Shown piece by piece: positions 1-8,107 of a DNA stretch of 64,000 bases. The DNA comes from Tepidanaerobacter acetatoxydans_A (lineage in GTDB: Bacteria > Bacillota > Thermosediminibacteria > Thermosediminibacterales > Tepidanaerobacteraceae), in NCBI GenBank assembly GCA_022840405.1, contig JALHJR010000001.1:62001-126000 (forward strand), read 5' to 3'. The first letter of the stretch is position 1; each line of letters starts with the position of its first letter. The notes beneath the pieces are model-generated. The model had not been told where the DNA came from. It searched no databases and saw only the letters and a list, made by a program, of their open reading frames with translations. The position numbers and the translations under genes are program-made.

Positions 1-128
1 ACTTAGTAAACGGTCAGTATTTGATTCCATCTTTCTCTATCAGCAATGCAGGCGATGCTACATATGATTTTGAAGAGTACAGGAACAGTGATATCTACAA
101 AGAAAGATATTCTATAGGGAAATTTTAA
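1..128 (+). CDS. C-terminal end of a truncated CDS, probably sugar-binding protein
   Basis: An open frame enters from the left edge and ends with TAA at 126-128, giving about 41 residues ending in YSIGKF. The tail alone has no diagnostic motif. It lies just upstream of a sugar-type ABC ATPase and permease and is separated from them by a hairpin, the same arrangement as mglB-hairpin-mglA later in the window. A periplasmic-type sugar-binding lipoprotein is therefore the likely identity, by context only. Confidence 0.5.
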   Translation, partial: LVNGQYLIPSFSISNAGDATYDFEEYRNSDIYKERYSIGKF

Positions 129-148
129 TCATTATTTAGACACTGACT

Positions 149-184
149 ATAAAAGCCGGTCGGCAAACCCTGGCCGGCTTTTAT
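149..184 (+). terminator. intercistronic hairpin, likely attenuator
   Basis: A perfect 11-bp inverted repeat (ATAAAAGCCGG at 149-159, CCGGCTTTTAT at 174-184) with a 14-base loop follows the first stop codon. The U-run is short. It probably protects the upstream mRNA end or partly terminates, so that the binding protein is made in excess over the ATPase. An ATG at 183 lies in the stem, which argues against using that codon as the next gene's start. Confidence 0.6.
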
Positions 185-212
185 GATAATCATTGAAGGG
201 AGCAAACATAAA

Positions 213-1739
213 ATGCTAGTTGAAATGAAGGGCATCGTTAAAGACTTCGGACCTGTGCGAGCTCTCGACCATGTAAACTTTACCGTGAGACCTGGAGAAA
301 TAGTCGGCCTTTTAGGTGAAAACGGTGCCGGCAAATCCACGCTCATGAATGTACTTGCAGGCAGTTATCCCCCGACTTCAGGAGAAATATTCATCAACGG
401 CGAAAAGGTAAATATTGCTAATGCAAAGATTGCAAATCAGCATGGGATACGTCTCATACATCAAGAATTGAATTTATGCAATGACCTTAGGGTATTTGAG
501 AATATGTTCCTTGCAAATGAAATAACTAATAAGTTTGGGTTTTTGAACAAAAAAGAGATGATAAGTCGTTGCAATAAGGTTTTTGAGCGTATGAAGGTTA
601 AGATCGACCCTAATTCGCCGGTGGAAAAGTTGCCTGCGGCCGATAAGCAGTTGGTGGAAATAGCCAAGGCTTTGCTGTTTAAGTGTGAGCTTATAATAAT
701 GGATGAACCTACAACTGCACTTTCCACAAATGAGATAGAAAATCTTTTCTCAATAATGCGCCAGCTTAGAGATAGCGGCGTCAGTTTCATATATATATCA
801 CATAAGATACCAGAGATTTTTGAAATATGCGAAACATATTATGTCCTTCGCGATGGCAAGTTAGTGGCCGAAGGCAATTTAAAAGATATGGACGAAAACG
901 GTATTACGGAGCTTATGATAGGCCGCCAGTTGGCTGACGATGAATTTTCGAAGCGAATAAGCAGCTTTGGGGAAAAGATAGCACTCTCAGTGAAAAACTT
1001 GACTGGCGAAGGTTTTAGAAATATTAGCTTTGATTTACATGAAGGTGAGGTACTGGCCATAACCGGCCTACATGGGAGCGGCTGTGACGCTATAGCCGAT
1101 GCCCTCTACGGTATAATACCGTATAAGGGTGAAATTATAGTTGACGGAATTCATTTAAAAGCAGGGACAAATATACGTGACTCCCTTTGCCATGGGATAG
1201 TAATGGTACCGAGAATGAGGAAGGAGCGGGGTATCCACAATGATCTTTCTATTTATGACAACATTTCAATGGGATACTTTAATACCAAGCATAAGAGATT
1301 TTTTATAAACTCCAAAATCGAGAGCCAGCGTTTTTTGCGTCAAAAAAAGGCATTATCCATAAAAACAGAGCAACCCCAAAACCCTATTACCTCTCTTTCG
1401 GGTGGAAATCAACAAAAAGTTATCTTAGGCCGGTGGCTGGAAACCGATGCAAAAATAATGCTTTTTGACAATCCGACTCAAGGTATAGACGTAGGCACTA
1501 AGTTTGAAATATACCGCCTCATACTAGATTTGGCTCGAGCAGGAAAGGCCATCATCATATTCAGCCAGGAGTTCCCTGAAATCTATAAGGTAGCAGATTC
1601 CTGTATTGTGCTCTACAAGGGCGAAATTAATGCCATTTTAAATCGTCATGAGATGACCGAGAAAAATGTAATGTACTATTCTACCGGTGCAAATTTGGAG
1701 GGTGAAAGATATGCTCAAAACTATAAAAAACATGTCTAA
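213..1739 (+). CDS. sugar ABC transporter ATP-binding protein (RbsA/MglA type)
   Basis: A two-domain ATPase that powers import of a monosaccharide through the next gene's permease. Domain 1 has Walker A GENGAGKST (about residues 35-43) and Walker B MDEPTTAL. Domain 2 is atypical: its P-loop region reads GLHGSGCDA and its Walker B reads FDNPTQGIDVG, so the usual DEPT glutamate is Asn, while the LSGGNQQK signature is intact. About 508 residues is normal for the family. The ATG at 213 is chosen because GAAGGGAG lies 11-12 bases upstream; the earlier ATG at 183 sits in a hairpin. It overlaps the permease gene. The substrate is unknown; the neighbouring dehydrogenase, isomerase and kinase suggest an unusual sugar or polyol. 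Confidence 0.9.
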   Translation: MLVEMKGIVKDFGPVRALDHVNFTVRPGEIVGLLGENGAGKSTLMNVLAGSYPPTSGEIFINGEKVNIANAKIANQHGIRLIHQELNLCNDLRVFENMFLANEITNKFGFLNKKEMISRCNKVFERMKVKIDPNSPVEKLPAADKQLVEIAKALLFKCELIIMDEPTTALSTNEIENLFSIMRQLRDSGVSFIYISHKIPEIFEICETYYVLRDGKLVAEGNLKDMDENGITELMIGRQLADDEFSKRISSFGEKIALSVKNLTGEGFRNISFDLHEGEVLAITGLHGSGCDAIADALYGIIPYKGEIIVDGIHLKAGTNIRDSLCHGIVMVPRMRKERGIHNDLSIYDNISMGYFNTKHKRFFINSKIESQRFLRQKKALSIKTEQPQNPITSLSGGNQQKVILGRWLETDAKIMLFDNPTQGIDVGTKFEIYRLILDLARAGKAIIIFSQEFPEIYKVADSCIVLYKGEINAILNRHEMTEKNVMYYSTGANLEGERYAQNYKKHV

Positions 1740-2724
1740 TAAAACTAAATATCCAAAAGATCTATATAAAATGCTGATTACGGAATACAGCTTTATTCTT
1801 TCTTTTATACTGCTGGTGATAATCGCTGCAAGCGTCAACAAGAATTTCTTTACATGGACGAACATATCCAACATATTTGTACAGAGCTCTATGGTGGGCC
1901 TTATTGCTATGGGCATGAGCATGGTAATATCTGCAGGCCTTATAGATATATCTGTAGGATCACAGGTGGCCTTCATCGGCAGTTTTGGCATACTTGTACT
2001 TAATAACACCGGAAGTATTTTTATTATGCTTCTCTTCTGTATCGTAGTAGGTTTTATCTTAGGAGGACTAAACGGTCTCATGGTTACAAAGGGCGGAATT
2101 CCTGCCATGATAGCAACCATGGCCATGCAAAGCGCATGCCGCTCCATTATTAATCATTTTGGCTCTGGCGGCCCGTTTACGGTAAATAAAGAATATTATG
2201 AGAGCTTGCGAATGTTGGCCGTCGGTGGGATTTACATAACACCGAAATTTAAAATTCCATACCTGATGATAATTTTCTGCGCTGCAGGTATCATATTCGA
2301 TATCATTATGAAACATACCAAGTTCGGCAAGTATATCTATGCTGTGGGCAGCAATGAGACTTCCGCTCGACTTTCGGGCATTAATGTAGACTTGGTAAAG
2401 GCCTGTACCTTTATTGTAACAGGTATTATGTGCGGCATTACTTCTCTAATTTATGCTTCTCGTACTACGGCTGTGGCGGCAGCATCTGCAGCTACAGGAT
2501 TTGAAATGGATGCCATTGCCGCAGTGGCAATAGGCGGTACATCCATGAGCGGCGGTAAAGGCAAAATTATTGGGACATTCATCGGTGTCCTCATGTTTAA
2601 AATGATAAGCAACATACTTACGGCTGCGGATGTTTCTACTTACTTAAATGGTGCCATAAGTGCCGCAATTATAGTAATTGCAGTTCTAATGCAGAAACTA
2701 CAGAACAGCAAAAAGTCCAGTTAA
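1711..2724 (+). CDS. sugar ABC transporter permease (RbsC/MglC type)
   Basis: A membrane subunit of the BPD_transp_2 family with many hydrophobic segments, for example MVGLIAMGMSMVISAGLIDI, which carries the family's GxxxVISxGxIDxSVG-type signature near residue 70. The C-terminal half has the conserved AVAIGGTSMSGGKGKIIGT region. The ATG at 1711 is preferred because GGAGGG lies 7 bases upstream; it overlaps the ATPase gene by 29 bases, indicating translational coupling. About 337 residues, usual for the family. It would form the pore for the sugar bound by the upstream-encoded protein. Confidence 0.9.
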   Translation: MLKTIKNMSNKTKYPKDLYKMLITEYSFILSFILLVIIAASVNKNFFTWTNISNIFVQSSMVGLIAMGMSMVISAGLIDISVGSQVAFIGSFGILVLNNTGSIFIMLLFCIVVGFILGGLNGLMVTKGGIPAMIATMAMQSACRSIINHFGSGGPFTVNKEYYESLRMLAVGGIYITPKFKIPYLMIIFCAAGIIFDIIMKHTKFGKYIYAVGSNETSARLSGINVDLVKACTFIVTGIMCGITSLIYASRTTAVAAASAATGFEMDAIAAVAIGGTSMSGGKGKIIGTFIGVLMFKMISNILTAADVSTYLNGAISAAIIVIAVLMQKLQNSKKSS

Positions 2725-2844
2725 TATTACCACTTAAAAAACAACTTGTAATTATGAATCAAGCAAACCTTATAAAAAATTTACAAGCAGGTTCATAGGT
2801 TTACCTGTTTAAAAGCCTAAATATATTATATAAGGAGAAATCTT

Positions 2845-3885
2845 ATGCTAAAAATAGGTATTATAGGTTGCGGCAAAATCACTGAAGTTCGTCATGCGCC
2901 TGAATATTCAGAAAACCCTAACTGTCAGATTGTCGGCTTTTTTGATATGGTGCCGGAAAAGGCTCAGGCTATGGCTGAAAAGTATGGCGGCAGAGCTTTT
3001 GACTCTCTAGAATCTCTATTGGCTTCAGATTTGGATGCAGTGAGTGTATGCACTGCAAATATATATCATGCACCTATTTCTATTCTTGCCCTCAGGGCAG
3101 GGAAACATGTTCTATGCGAAAAACCCATGGCCACTACACGGCAAGATTGTGAAGCCATGGTAGAAGAGGCCCAAAAATCCGGGAAGTTTCTCATGATAGG
3201 ATTAAATCAACGGCTGGCAAAGGCCCATATGAAGGCACAAGAGATACTCCAGAGCGGTGAGATGGGCAGGGTAATTACATTCGAGACTAAGTTTTGTCAT
3301 CCGGGTCCGGAGGGCTGGACAGGCAGTAAGGATTCATGGTTTCTCGACAAGCGCATAGCATCTTTCGGCGCTCTTGCAGACCTTGGCGTGCACAAGACAG
3401 ACCTTATATATTACATAACGGGTCAGAAGATAGTCAAAACCTCGGCTGTTGTTACAACTTTGGACAAAAAGCTCCCTGATGGTAAACCTGTATCTGTGGA
3501 TGATAATGCCTTTTGCATTTATACTCTAGAGAGTGGAGCTGTTGGGACTATGCATGTGAGTTGGACCAATTACGGTGTTGAAGATAACTCGACAAAGCTT
3601 TACTGCACAGATGGAGTTATCCGCTTATATGATGATCCGAAGTATTCCCTCATTATCGAGAAAAGGAATGGAGATGTTACACCATATCAATTGGACTTTC
3701 TTACATCCAACAAAGAGCAGACCAGCGGTGGGCGAACATCCACAGGGGTAATAGATGCTTTTGTAAACAGTATTATTACGAATACCCCTTCTGCCTTAAG
3801 CGGTGAGAGCGCAATCCATGCCATGAATGTAATTTTTGCAAATGAGGAGTCGGCAAAGCTTGGCAAGACTATAGATGTAAAGTGA
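2845..3885 (+). CDS. Gfo/Idh/MocA family NAD(P)-dependent dehydrogenase
   Basis: The N-terminal Rossmann fold starts with IGIIGCGKI, and the family's catalytic EKP motif appears as CEKPMATT near residue 93. The C-terminal half is the usual GFO_IDH_MocA alpha/beta domain, with DLGVHKTDLIYY supplying the conserved His and Asp. At 346 residues it has normal length. Enzymes of this group oxidise or epimerise sugars and cyclitols. AAGGAG precedes the ATG, and the gene is followed 15 bases later by a TIM-barrel isomerase, so the two probably act on the sugar imported by the upstream ABC system. The exact substrate cannot be read; inositol-like compounds are one option. Confidence 0.88.
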   Translation: MLKIGIIGCGKITEVRHAPEYSENPNCQIVGFFDMVPEKAQAMAEKYGGRAFDSLESLLASDLDAVSVCTANIYHAPISILALRAGKHVLCEKPMATTRQDCEAMVEEAQKSGKFLMIGLNQRLAKAHMKAQEILQSGEMGRVITFETKFCHPGPEGWTGSKDSWFLDKRIASFGALADLGVHKTDLIYYITGQKIVKTSAVVTTLDKKLPDGKPVSVDDNAFCIYTLESGAVGTMHVSWTNYGVEDNSTKLYCTDGVIRLYDDPKYSLIIEKRNGDVTPYQLDFLTSNKEQTSGGRTSTGVIDAFVNSIITNTPSALSGESAIHAMNVIFANEESAKLGKTIDVK

Positions 3886-3900
3886 GAAAGGAGCAATATT

Positions 3901-4890
3901 ATGAAAAGACCAATCACAATAACTACCGGACAGTTTGGCGATATGCCATTGGATGAACTTTGCAAAATGGTAAGTTCTATAGGCTATGAAGGCATAGAAG
4001 TTGCTTGTCATTCACACCTGGATGTCCATAAAGTTATCCGGGAGGATTCATATGTGTCAGATTTTAAAGCTACCCTGTCAAAGTATAACCTTAAAGTTTG
4101 GGCATTAGGAGCTCATCTCATTGGACAATGTGTTGGCGACAACTGGGATCCGAGACTGGATAACTTTGCACCTAGCGACTTATCAGGGAAGCCTGATGAA
4201 ATCCGTGCATGGGCAATAGAAGAGATGAAAACTGTTGCAAGGGCAGCAGAGAAACTAGGCATACATATCGTTACTTGTTTTTTAGGTTCTCCTATCTGGC
4301 CGTATTGGTATTCCTTCCCTCAGACTCCCCAGACGATGGTGGAAGAGGGCTTTTGGAAAATCAAAGAACTGTGGACCCCAATATTTGACGTATTTGACCA
4401 GTGTAATGTTAAATTCGCTTTAGAGGTGCACCCCACTGAAATTGCCTTTGACTACTATACCACCGAAAAACTATTCAAGACCTTTGACTATCGCCCCACC
4501 TTGGGACTTAACTTCGATCCGTCTCATCTGGTATGGCAGGGTATAGATCCTTGTATCTTCATAAGAGATTTTGCTGATAGGATATATCACGTTCACATGA
4601 AGGATGTAAAAGTAAAGTTAGACGGGAAGGCAGGAATATTGGGCAGTCACATTGAATTTGGCGATACTCGAAGGGGCTGGAACTTTGTATCCCTAGGTCA
4701 TGGTAATGTTGACTTTGATGGTATTATCCGAGAATTAAACCAAATAGGTTACCATGGTCCACTTTCGGTTGAATGGGAAGACAGTGGCATGGAGCGGACC
4801 TTTGGTGCCAGAGAAGCCTTTGAGTTTACAAAAAAAATAAACTTCGAACCATCGGAAGTAAGTTTTGATTCGGCTCTTAAGTTAGACTAA
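3901..4890 (+). CDS. sugar phosphate isomerase/epimerase, xylose-isomerase-like TIM barrel
   Basis: A 329-residue protein of the AP-endonuclease-2 fold. The metal-binding residues expected at the barrel ends are visible: Glu in FALEVHP, Asp and His in NFDPSHL, His in YHVHMKD and Glu in LSVEWED. AAAGGAG lies just upstream of the ATG. It sits between a Gfo/Idh/MocA dehydrogenase and a ROK kinase, a combination common in catabolic operons for cyclitols or rare sugars (IolE/IolG-like logic). The specific reaction is not deducible. Confidence 0.85.
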   Translation: MKRPITITTGQFGDMPLDELCKMVSSIGYEGIEVACHSHLDVHKVIREDSYVSDFKATLSKYNLKVWALGAHLIGQCVGDNWDPRLDNFAPSDLSGKPDEIRAWAIEEMKTVARAAEKLGIHIVTCFLGSPIWPYWYSFPQTPQTMVEEGFWKIKELWTPIFDVFDQCNVKFALEVHPTEIAFDYYTTEKLFKTFDYRPTLGLNFDPSHLVWQGIDPCIFIRDFADRIYHVHMKDVKVKLDGKAGILGSHIEFGDTRRGWNFVSLGHGNVDFDGIIRELNQIGYHGPLSVEWEDSGMERTFGAREAFEFTKKINFEPSEVSFDSALKLD

Positions 4891-4999
4891 GATTTTATTT
4901 TTGCATGTCATCAAATCTTGTTCCATACCTATCGATGATAATCAACCCAGAGAAATATTTATAGGTTTTGTGAACATTATTCGTATTGGGGGATTTAGC

Positions 5000-5953
5000 A
5001 TGACAAAGCCTGCGGTACTGGCAATAGACATCGGTGGATCAAAATACATAGTTGGTCTTGTAAGTGAAAAAGGCGAAATATATGCGAAAAAACGCTATAC
5101 ATGTTTTGAAAAAACAGGGAATGAACTGGTGACATCAATTATTGCCGCCGCGCAAGAACTTTTAGAGAAAAACGAGAATTACACTCCAAAAGTAATTGGA
5201 GTCACCATCCCGGGCTTGGCAGACCCTAAAAGAGGATATTGGATTGAGGCTTCTTTTTCCGGAATAAGGGACATACCTCTAGGTTCTATACTCAGCAGGC
5301 AATTTGGAATACCCGCGTATGCAGACAACGACGGACAAGCATGTGCCTTGGCAGAACGGCTTTTTGGGGTTTGCCAAAATGTATCAGATTTTTTATATCT
5401 TACGGTTTCTAATGGTGTCGGAGGGGGTATATTCTTAAAAGATAGAATATACTACGGAGCTACGGGCTGTGCCGGGGAGATGGGCCATGTGACCGTAGTT
5501 GAGCATGGGCGCCGGTGCAAATGTGGCAAGCGAGGGTGTCTTGAGATGTATGCTGCAGGTGGCGGAATAGTGAAAAATTACATTGAACTTGGTGGAAACC
5601 GGTTAATTCATGGCAAAATCACAGATGCAAGAACCATTGCAGCTCTTGCAGAAGAAGGAGACCTTATTGCACTGGAGACATTCAGATTAGAAGGTTATTA
5701 CCTGGGTAAAGCCATAGCTGGAGCTTGCAACCTATTAAACCCCGCAATGATAGTAATCGGTGGAGGTGTATCCCTGTCGTTTCCTCTTTTTGAAAAAACA
5801 CTATGGGAATACATACGGCGCTCCATATACTTGAGAGCAAATGAGGACTTAAAAATTAAGGCATCTCCTTTTGGCAATGATGGCGGTCTGATGGGGGCGA
5901 CTGCAGTGGCCCTTTGCGGATTAAATAAAATGTATGGATGGGGAGAGCTATGA
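5000..5953 (+). CDS. ROK family sugar kinase
   Basis: The N-terminus VLAIDIGGSKYIVGLV is the ROK phosphate-binding motif, and the zinc motif CKCGKRGCLE is present in the middle, preceded by GEMGH. There is no N-terminal winged helix, so this is a kinase rather than a repressor. The start at 5000 follows GGGGGATT; an upstream in-frame TTG at 4901 would add 33 residues that do not resemble the family. About 317 residues, as expected. Last gene of the sugar operon, followed directly by a terminator-like hairpin; it likely phosphorylates the product of the two upstream enzymes. Confidence 0.88.
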   Translation: MTKPAVLAIDIGGSKYIVGLVSEKGEIYAKKRYTCFEKTGNELVTSIIAAAQELLEKNENYTPKVIGVTIPGLADPKRGYWIEASFSGIRDIPLGSILSRQFGIPAYADNDGQACALAERLFGVCQNVSDFLYLTVSNGVGGGIFLKDRIYYGATGCAGEMGHVTVVEHGRRCKCGKRGCLEMYAAGGGIVKNYIELGGNRLIHGKITDARTIAALAEEGDLIALETFRLEGYYLGKAIAGACNLLNPAMIVIGGGVSLSFPLFEKTLWEYIRRSIYLRANEDLKIKASPFGNDGGLMGATAVALCGLNKMYGWGEL

Positions 5954-5960
5954 TACTAAC

Positions 5961-5995
5961 AAAAAGTTAAGATATGAATATACACTTAACTTTTT
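5961..5995 (+). terminator. terminator-like hairpin after the sugar operon
   Basis: Inverted repeat AAAAAGTTAAG (5961-5971) and CTTAACTTTTT (5985-5995) with a 13-base loop, directly after the ROK kinase stop. The stem is AT-rich but ends in a T-run, as expected for a rho-independent terminator. Confidence 0.6.
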
Positions 5996-6051
5996 ACACC
6001 AAGACTAAGAAAAGCCTGAACCTGGCAATTTAATCTAGTTTAAAATATTGG

Positions 6052-6079
6052 TTGCATTTTTGATATTATATTATATAAT
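6052..6079 (+). promoter_or_regulatory. probable sigma-A promoter of the paaK-ACT operon
   Basis: TTGCAT (6052-6057) and TATAAT (6074-6079) are separated by 16 bases, about 90 bases before the paaK start. The -10 box is perfect; the -35 box has the same TTGCAT form as several other promoters in this window. Confidence 0.5.
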
Positions 6080-6166
6080 TTTACTTAACTATTAAAATCT
6101 AGTATCGCAGATAGTTAGTATGAATATTACATTCTAAAGCAAAATTTCAAGTTAGGGGGGACGCTT

Positions 6167-7465
6167 ATGCACTGGAATAAAGCAAGAGAATGTATGAGTA
6201 GAGACCAGCTCCGTTCATATCAGTTTGAAAAGCTAAAAGAAACCATAGACAGAGTTTATCACAATGTAGAAAGTTACAGGCAAAAGATGCAGGAAAGAGG
6301 AATAATCCCTGAAGACATCAATAGCCTTGAAGATTTGAAGCTGCTGCCGTTTACCACTAAGCAGGATTTAAGAGATAATTATCCTTACAATATGTTTGCT
6401 GTGCCTCTTGAAGAAATTATCAGAATTCATGCTTCTTCGGGCACAACCGGAAAGCCGACAGTAGTTGGATACACCCGCAGGGATATAGCCAACTGGGCTG
6501 AGTTAATAGCAAGATGTCTTACGATGGGTGGCGGAAAGCGGGAATCCGTAGTCCAGATTTCATACGGCTATGGCCTTTTTACAGGCGGATTGGGTTTCCA
6601 CTATGGTGCGGAAAAACTGGGTGCGGTAGTAGTTCCTACCTCTGGTGGCAATACCCGCCGTCAGGTGATGCTGATGAAGGATTTAAAAACCGAAATCCTT
6701 GCATGCACTCCTTCTTATGCTCTGTGTATTGCTGAAACCCTGGAAGAAATGGGAATAAAGCACGAGGAGTTAAACCTAAAGGCCGGAATATTTGGAGCAG
6801 AACCATGGTCGGATAATATGCGCAAAGAATTGGAATCAAAGCTTGGGCTTAAGGCATTGGATATTTATGGATTAAGCGAAGTAATCGGTCCGGGTGTAGC
6901 CTGCGAATGCATGGAGCAGCAAGGCCTTCATATATTTGAGGACTTCTTTATTCCTGAAATCATAGATCCGAATACAGAAGAACCTCTGCCCGAGGGTGAA
7001 AGGGGCGAGCTGGTAATTACAACCATTGATAAGGAAGGCTTGCCTGTTATCAGATATAAGACGAGAGATATTACGTCCATTTCCTACGAGCCGTGTTCCT
7101 GCGGCAGGACTCATGCCAGAATTGAAAAACTCTTAGGCAGAACGGATGATATGCTCATTATCAGAGGAGTCAATGTGTTCCCGTCGCAAATTGAAAGTGC
7201 CTTGATGACTGCCGGCGATGCGGAGCCTCACTACTTAATTATTGTAGACCGCAAAGACAACCTTGATTCTATGGAAGTTTTGGTAGAGGTTTCAGAAAAA
7301 TTGTTTGCTGATGAAGTCAGGAAACTGGAAGAGGTTCGAAGAAAAATCATTTCGTCAATTTACACAACTCTGGGAATCAATGTTAACGTAAAACTGGTTG
7401 AACCACATACCATTGAACGAACCGAAGGCAAGTCAAAACGGGTTATTGATAAAAGAAAGCTGTAA
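6167..7465 (+). CDS. paaK: phenylacetate-CoA ligase
   Basis: An AMP-forming acyl-CoA ligase of the PaaK family that activates phenylacetate or a related aryl acid with ATP and CoA, in the cytoplasm. The adenylate-forming P-loop reads SSGTTGKPTVVGYT (residues about 88-101), followed by the DIYGLSEV motif and a C-terminal AMP-binding_C_2 domain with RTDDMLIIRGVNVFPSQIE. At 432 residues it has the typical length. The ATG follows TTAGGGGGG. It is paired with an ACT-domain gene 36 bases downstream, a common arrangement in anaerobes that ferment aromatic amino acids, where the ligase may work in reverse to make ATP. Confidence 0.93.
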   Translation: MHWNKARECMSRDQLRSYQFEKLKETIDRVYHNVESYRQKMQERGIIPEDINSLEDLKLLPFTTKQDLRDNYPYNMFAVPLEEIIRIHASSGTTGKPTVVGYTRRDIANWAELIARCLTMGGGKRESVVQISYGYGLFTGGLGFHYGAEKLGAVVVPTSGGNTRRQVMLMKDLKTEILACTPSYALCIAETLEEMGIKHEELNLKAGIFGAEPWSDNMRKELESKLGLKALDIYGLSEVIGPGVACECMEQQGLHIFEDFFIPEIIDPNTEEPLPEGERGELVITTIDKEGLPVIRYKTRDITSISYEPCSCGRTHARIEKLLGRTDDMLIIRGVNVFPSQIESALMTAGDAEPHYLIIVDRKDNLDSMEVLVEVSEKLFADEVRKLEEVRRKIISSIYTTLGINVNVKLVEPHTIERTEGKSKRVIDKRKL

Positions 7466-7501
7466 GAGGTTTATTCCAAGCAAAATGAACGGAGGGGTTT
7501 T

Positions 7502-7933
7502 ATGTTTGTAAAACAGATATCGGTGTTTTTGGAAAATAAACCCGGCAAACTTTCTCAAGTTACTGATATTCTCGAGAAAAATGATATTGATATAAGCGCA
7601 ATATCCATTGCAGATACTACGGAATTTGGTATTCTTCGCATGATTGTAAATAAACCGGAAGAAGCAGTTGCCGCCATAAAAGCCGAGAAATTTCCGGTCA
7701 GTACAACTGAAGTTTTGGCTGTTGAAGTAGCCGATAAGCCCGGCGGTTTAAATCTAGCTCTTCAAACGCTGAATGAAGCCGGCGTGAGTATTGAGTACCT
7801 TTATTCGTTTATAAAGCGAAACGGAAAACGAGCCCTCATACTATTTAGAGTTGAGGACCCCGAAAAGGCAGTAGAAGTTCTGCAATCTGCCGGAATAAAA
7901 CTTTATACAACTGAGGAAATAAACTCCTTGTAA
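7502..7933 (+). CDS. tandem ACT-domain protein
   Basis: 143 residues made of two ACT domains, the first starting KQISVFLENKPGKLSQVTDIL and the second around TEVLAVEVADKPGGLNLAL. Both show the conserved Pro-Gly turn that binds amino acids. There is no catalytic domain, so the protein probably senses an amino acid such as an aromatic one. GGAGGGG precedes the ATG. It lies directly behind paaK, and such pairs are frequent, so a regulatory link to the ligase is plausible. Transcription probably ends at the hairpin just downstream. Confidence 0.88.
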   Translation: MFVKQISVFLENKPGKLSQVTDILEKNDIDISAISIADTTEFGILRMIVNKPEEAVAAIKAEKFPVSTTEVLAVEVADKPGGLNLALQTLNEAGVSIEYLYSFIKRNGKRALILFRVEDPEKAVEVLQSAGIKLYTTEEINSL

Positions 7934-7949
7934 ACTATAACTGCATCGC

Positions 7950-7992
7950 AAGGGAGTGTTTTGCTTTTTTATGATTAGCAAGACACTCCCTT
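7950..7992 (+). terminator. terminator-like hairpin after the ACT gene
   Basis: Arms AAGGGAGTGTTTTGCT (7950-7965) and AGCAAGACACTCCCTT (7977-7992) pair over 16 positions with one G-U type mismatch and an 11-base loop. The T-run after it is interrupted (TTAATGTTTTT). Confidence 0.65.
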
Positions 7993-8029
7993 AATGTTTT
8001 TACTGCATAATCTCCATTATTAACAGAAA

Positions 8030-8058
8030 TTGCATCACAGAATTTCTAATGCTATAAT
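8030..8058 (+). promoter_or_regulatory. probable sigma-A promoter of murT-gatD
   Basis: TTGCAT (8030-8035), a 17-base spacer and TATAAT (8053-8058), about 50 bases before the murT TTG start. Confidence 0.6.
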
Positions 8059-8107
8059 AAAAACAGTTTTATTGATTAAGGTCGTAGTTTAAGGGGAGGG
8101 ACATAAG

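Noticed and set aside
2725..2844. Riboswitch or operator before the Gfo/Idh/MocA gene
   Set aside because: Only imperfect short repeats (AGGTTCATAGGTTTACCT) are visible; no known riboswitch pattern.
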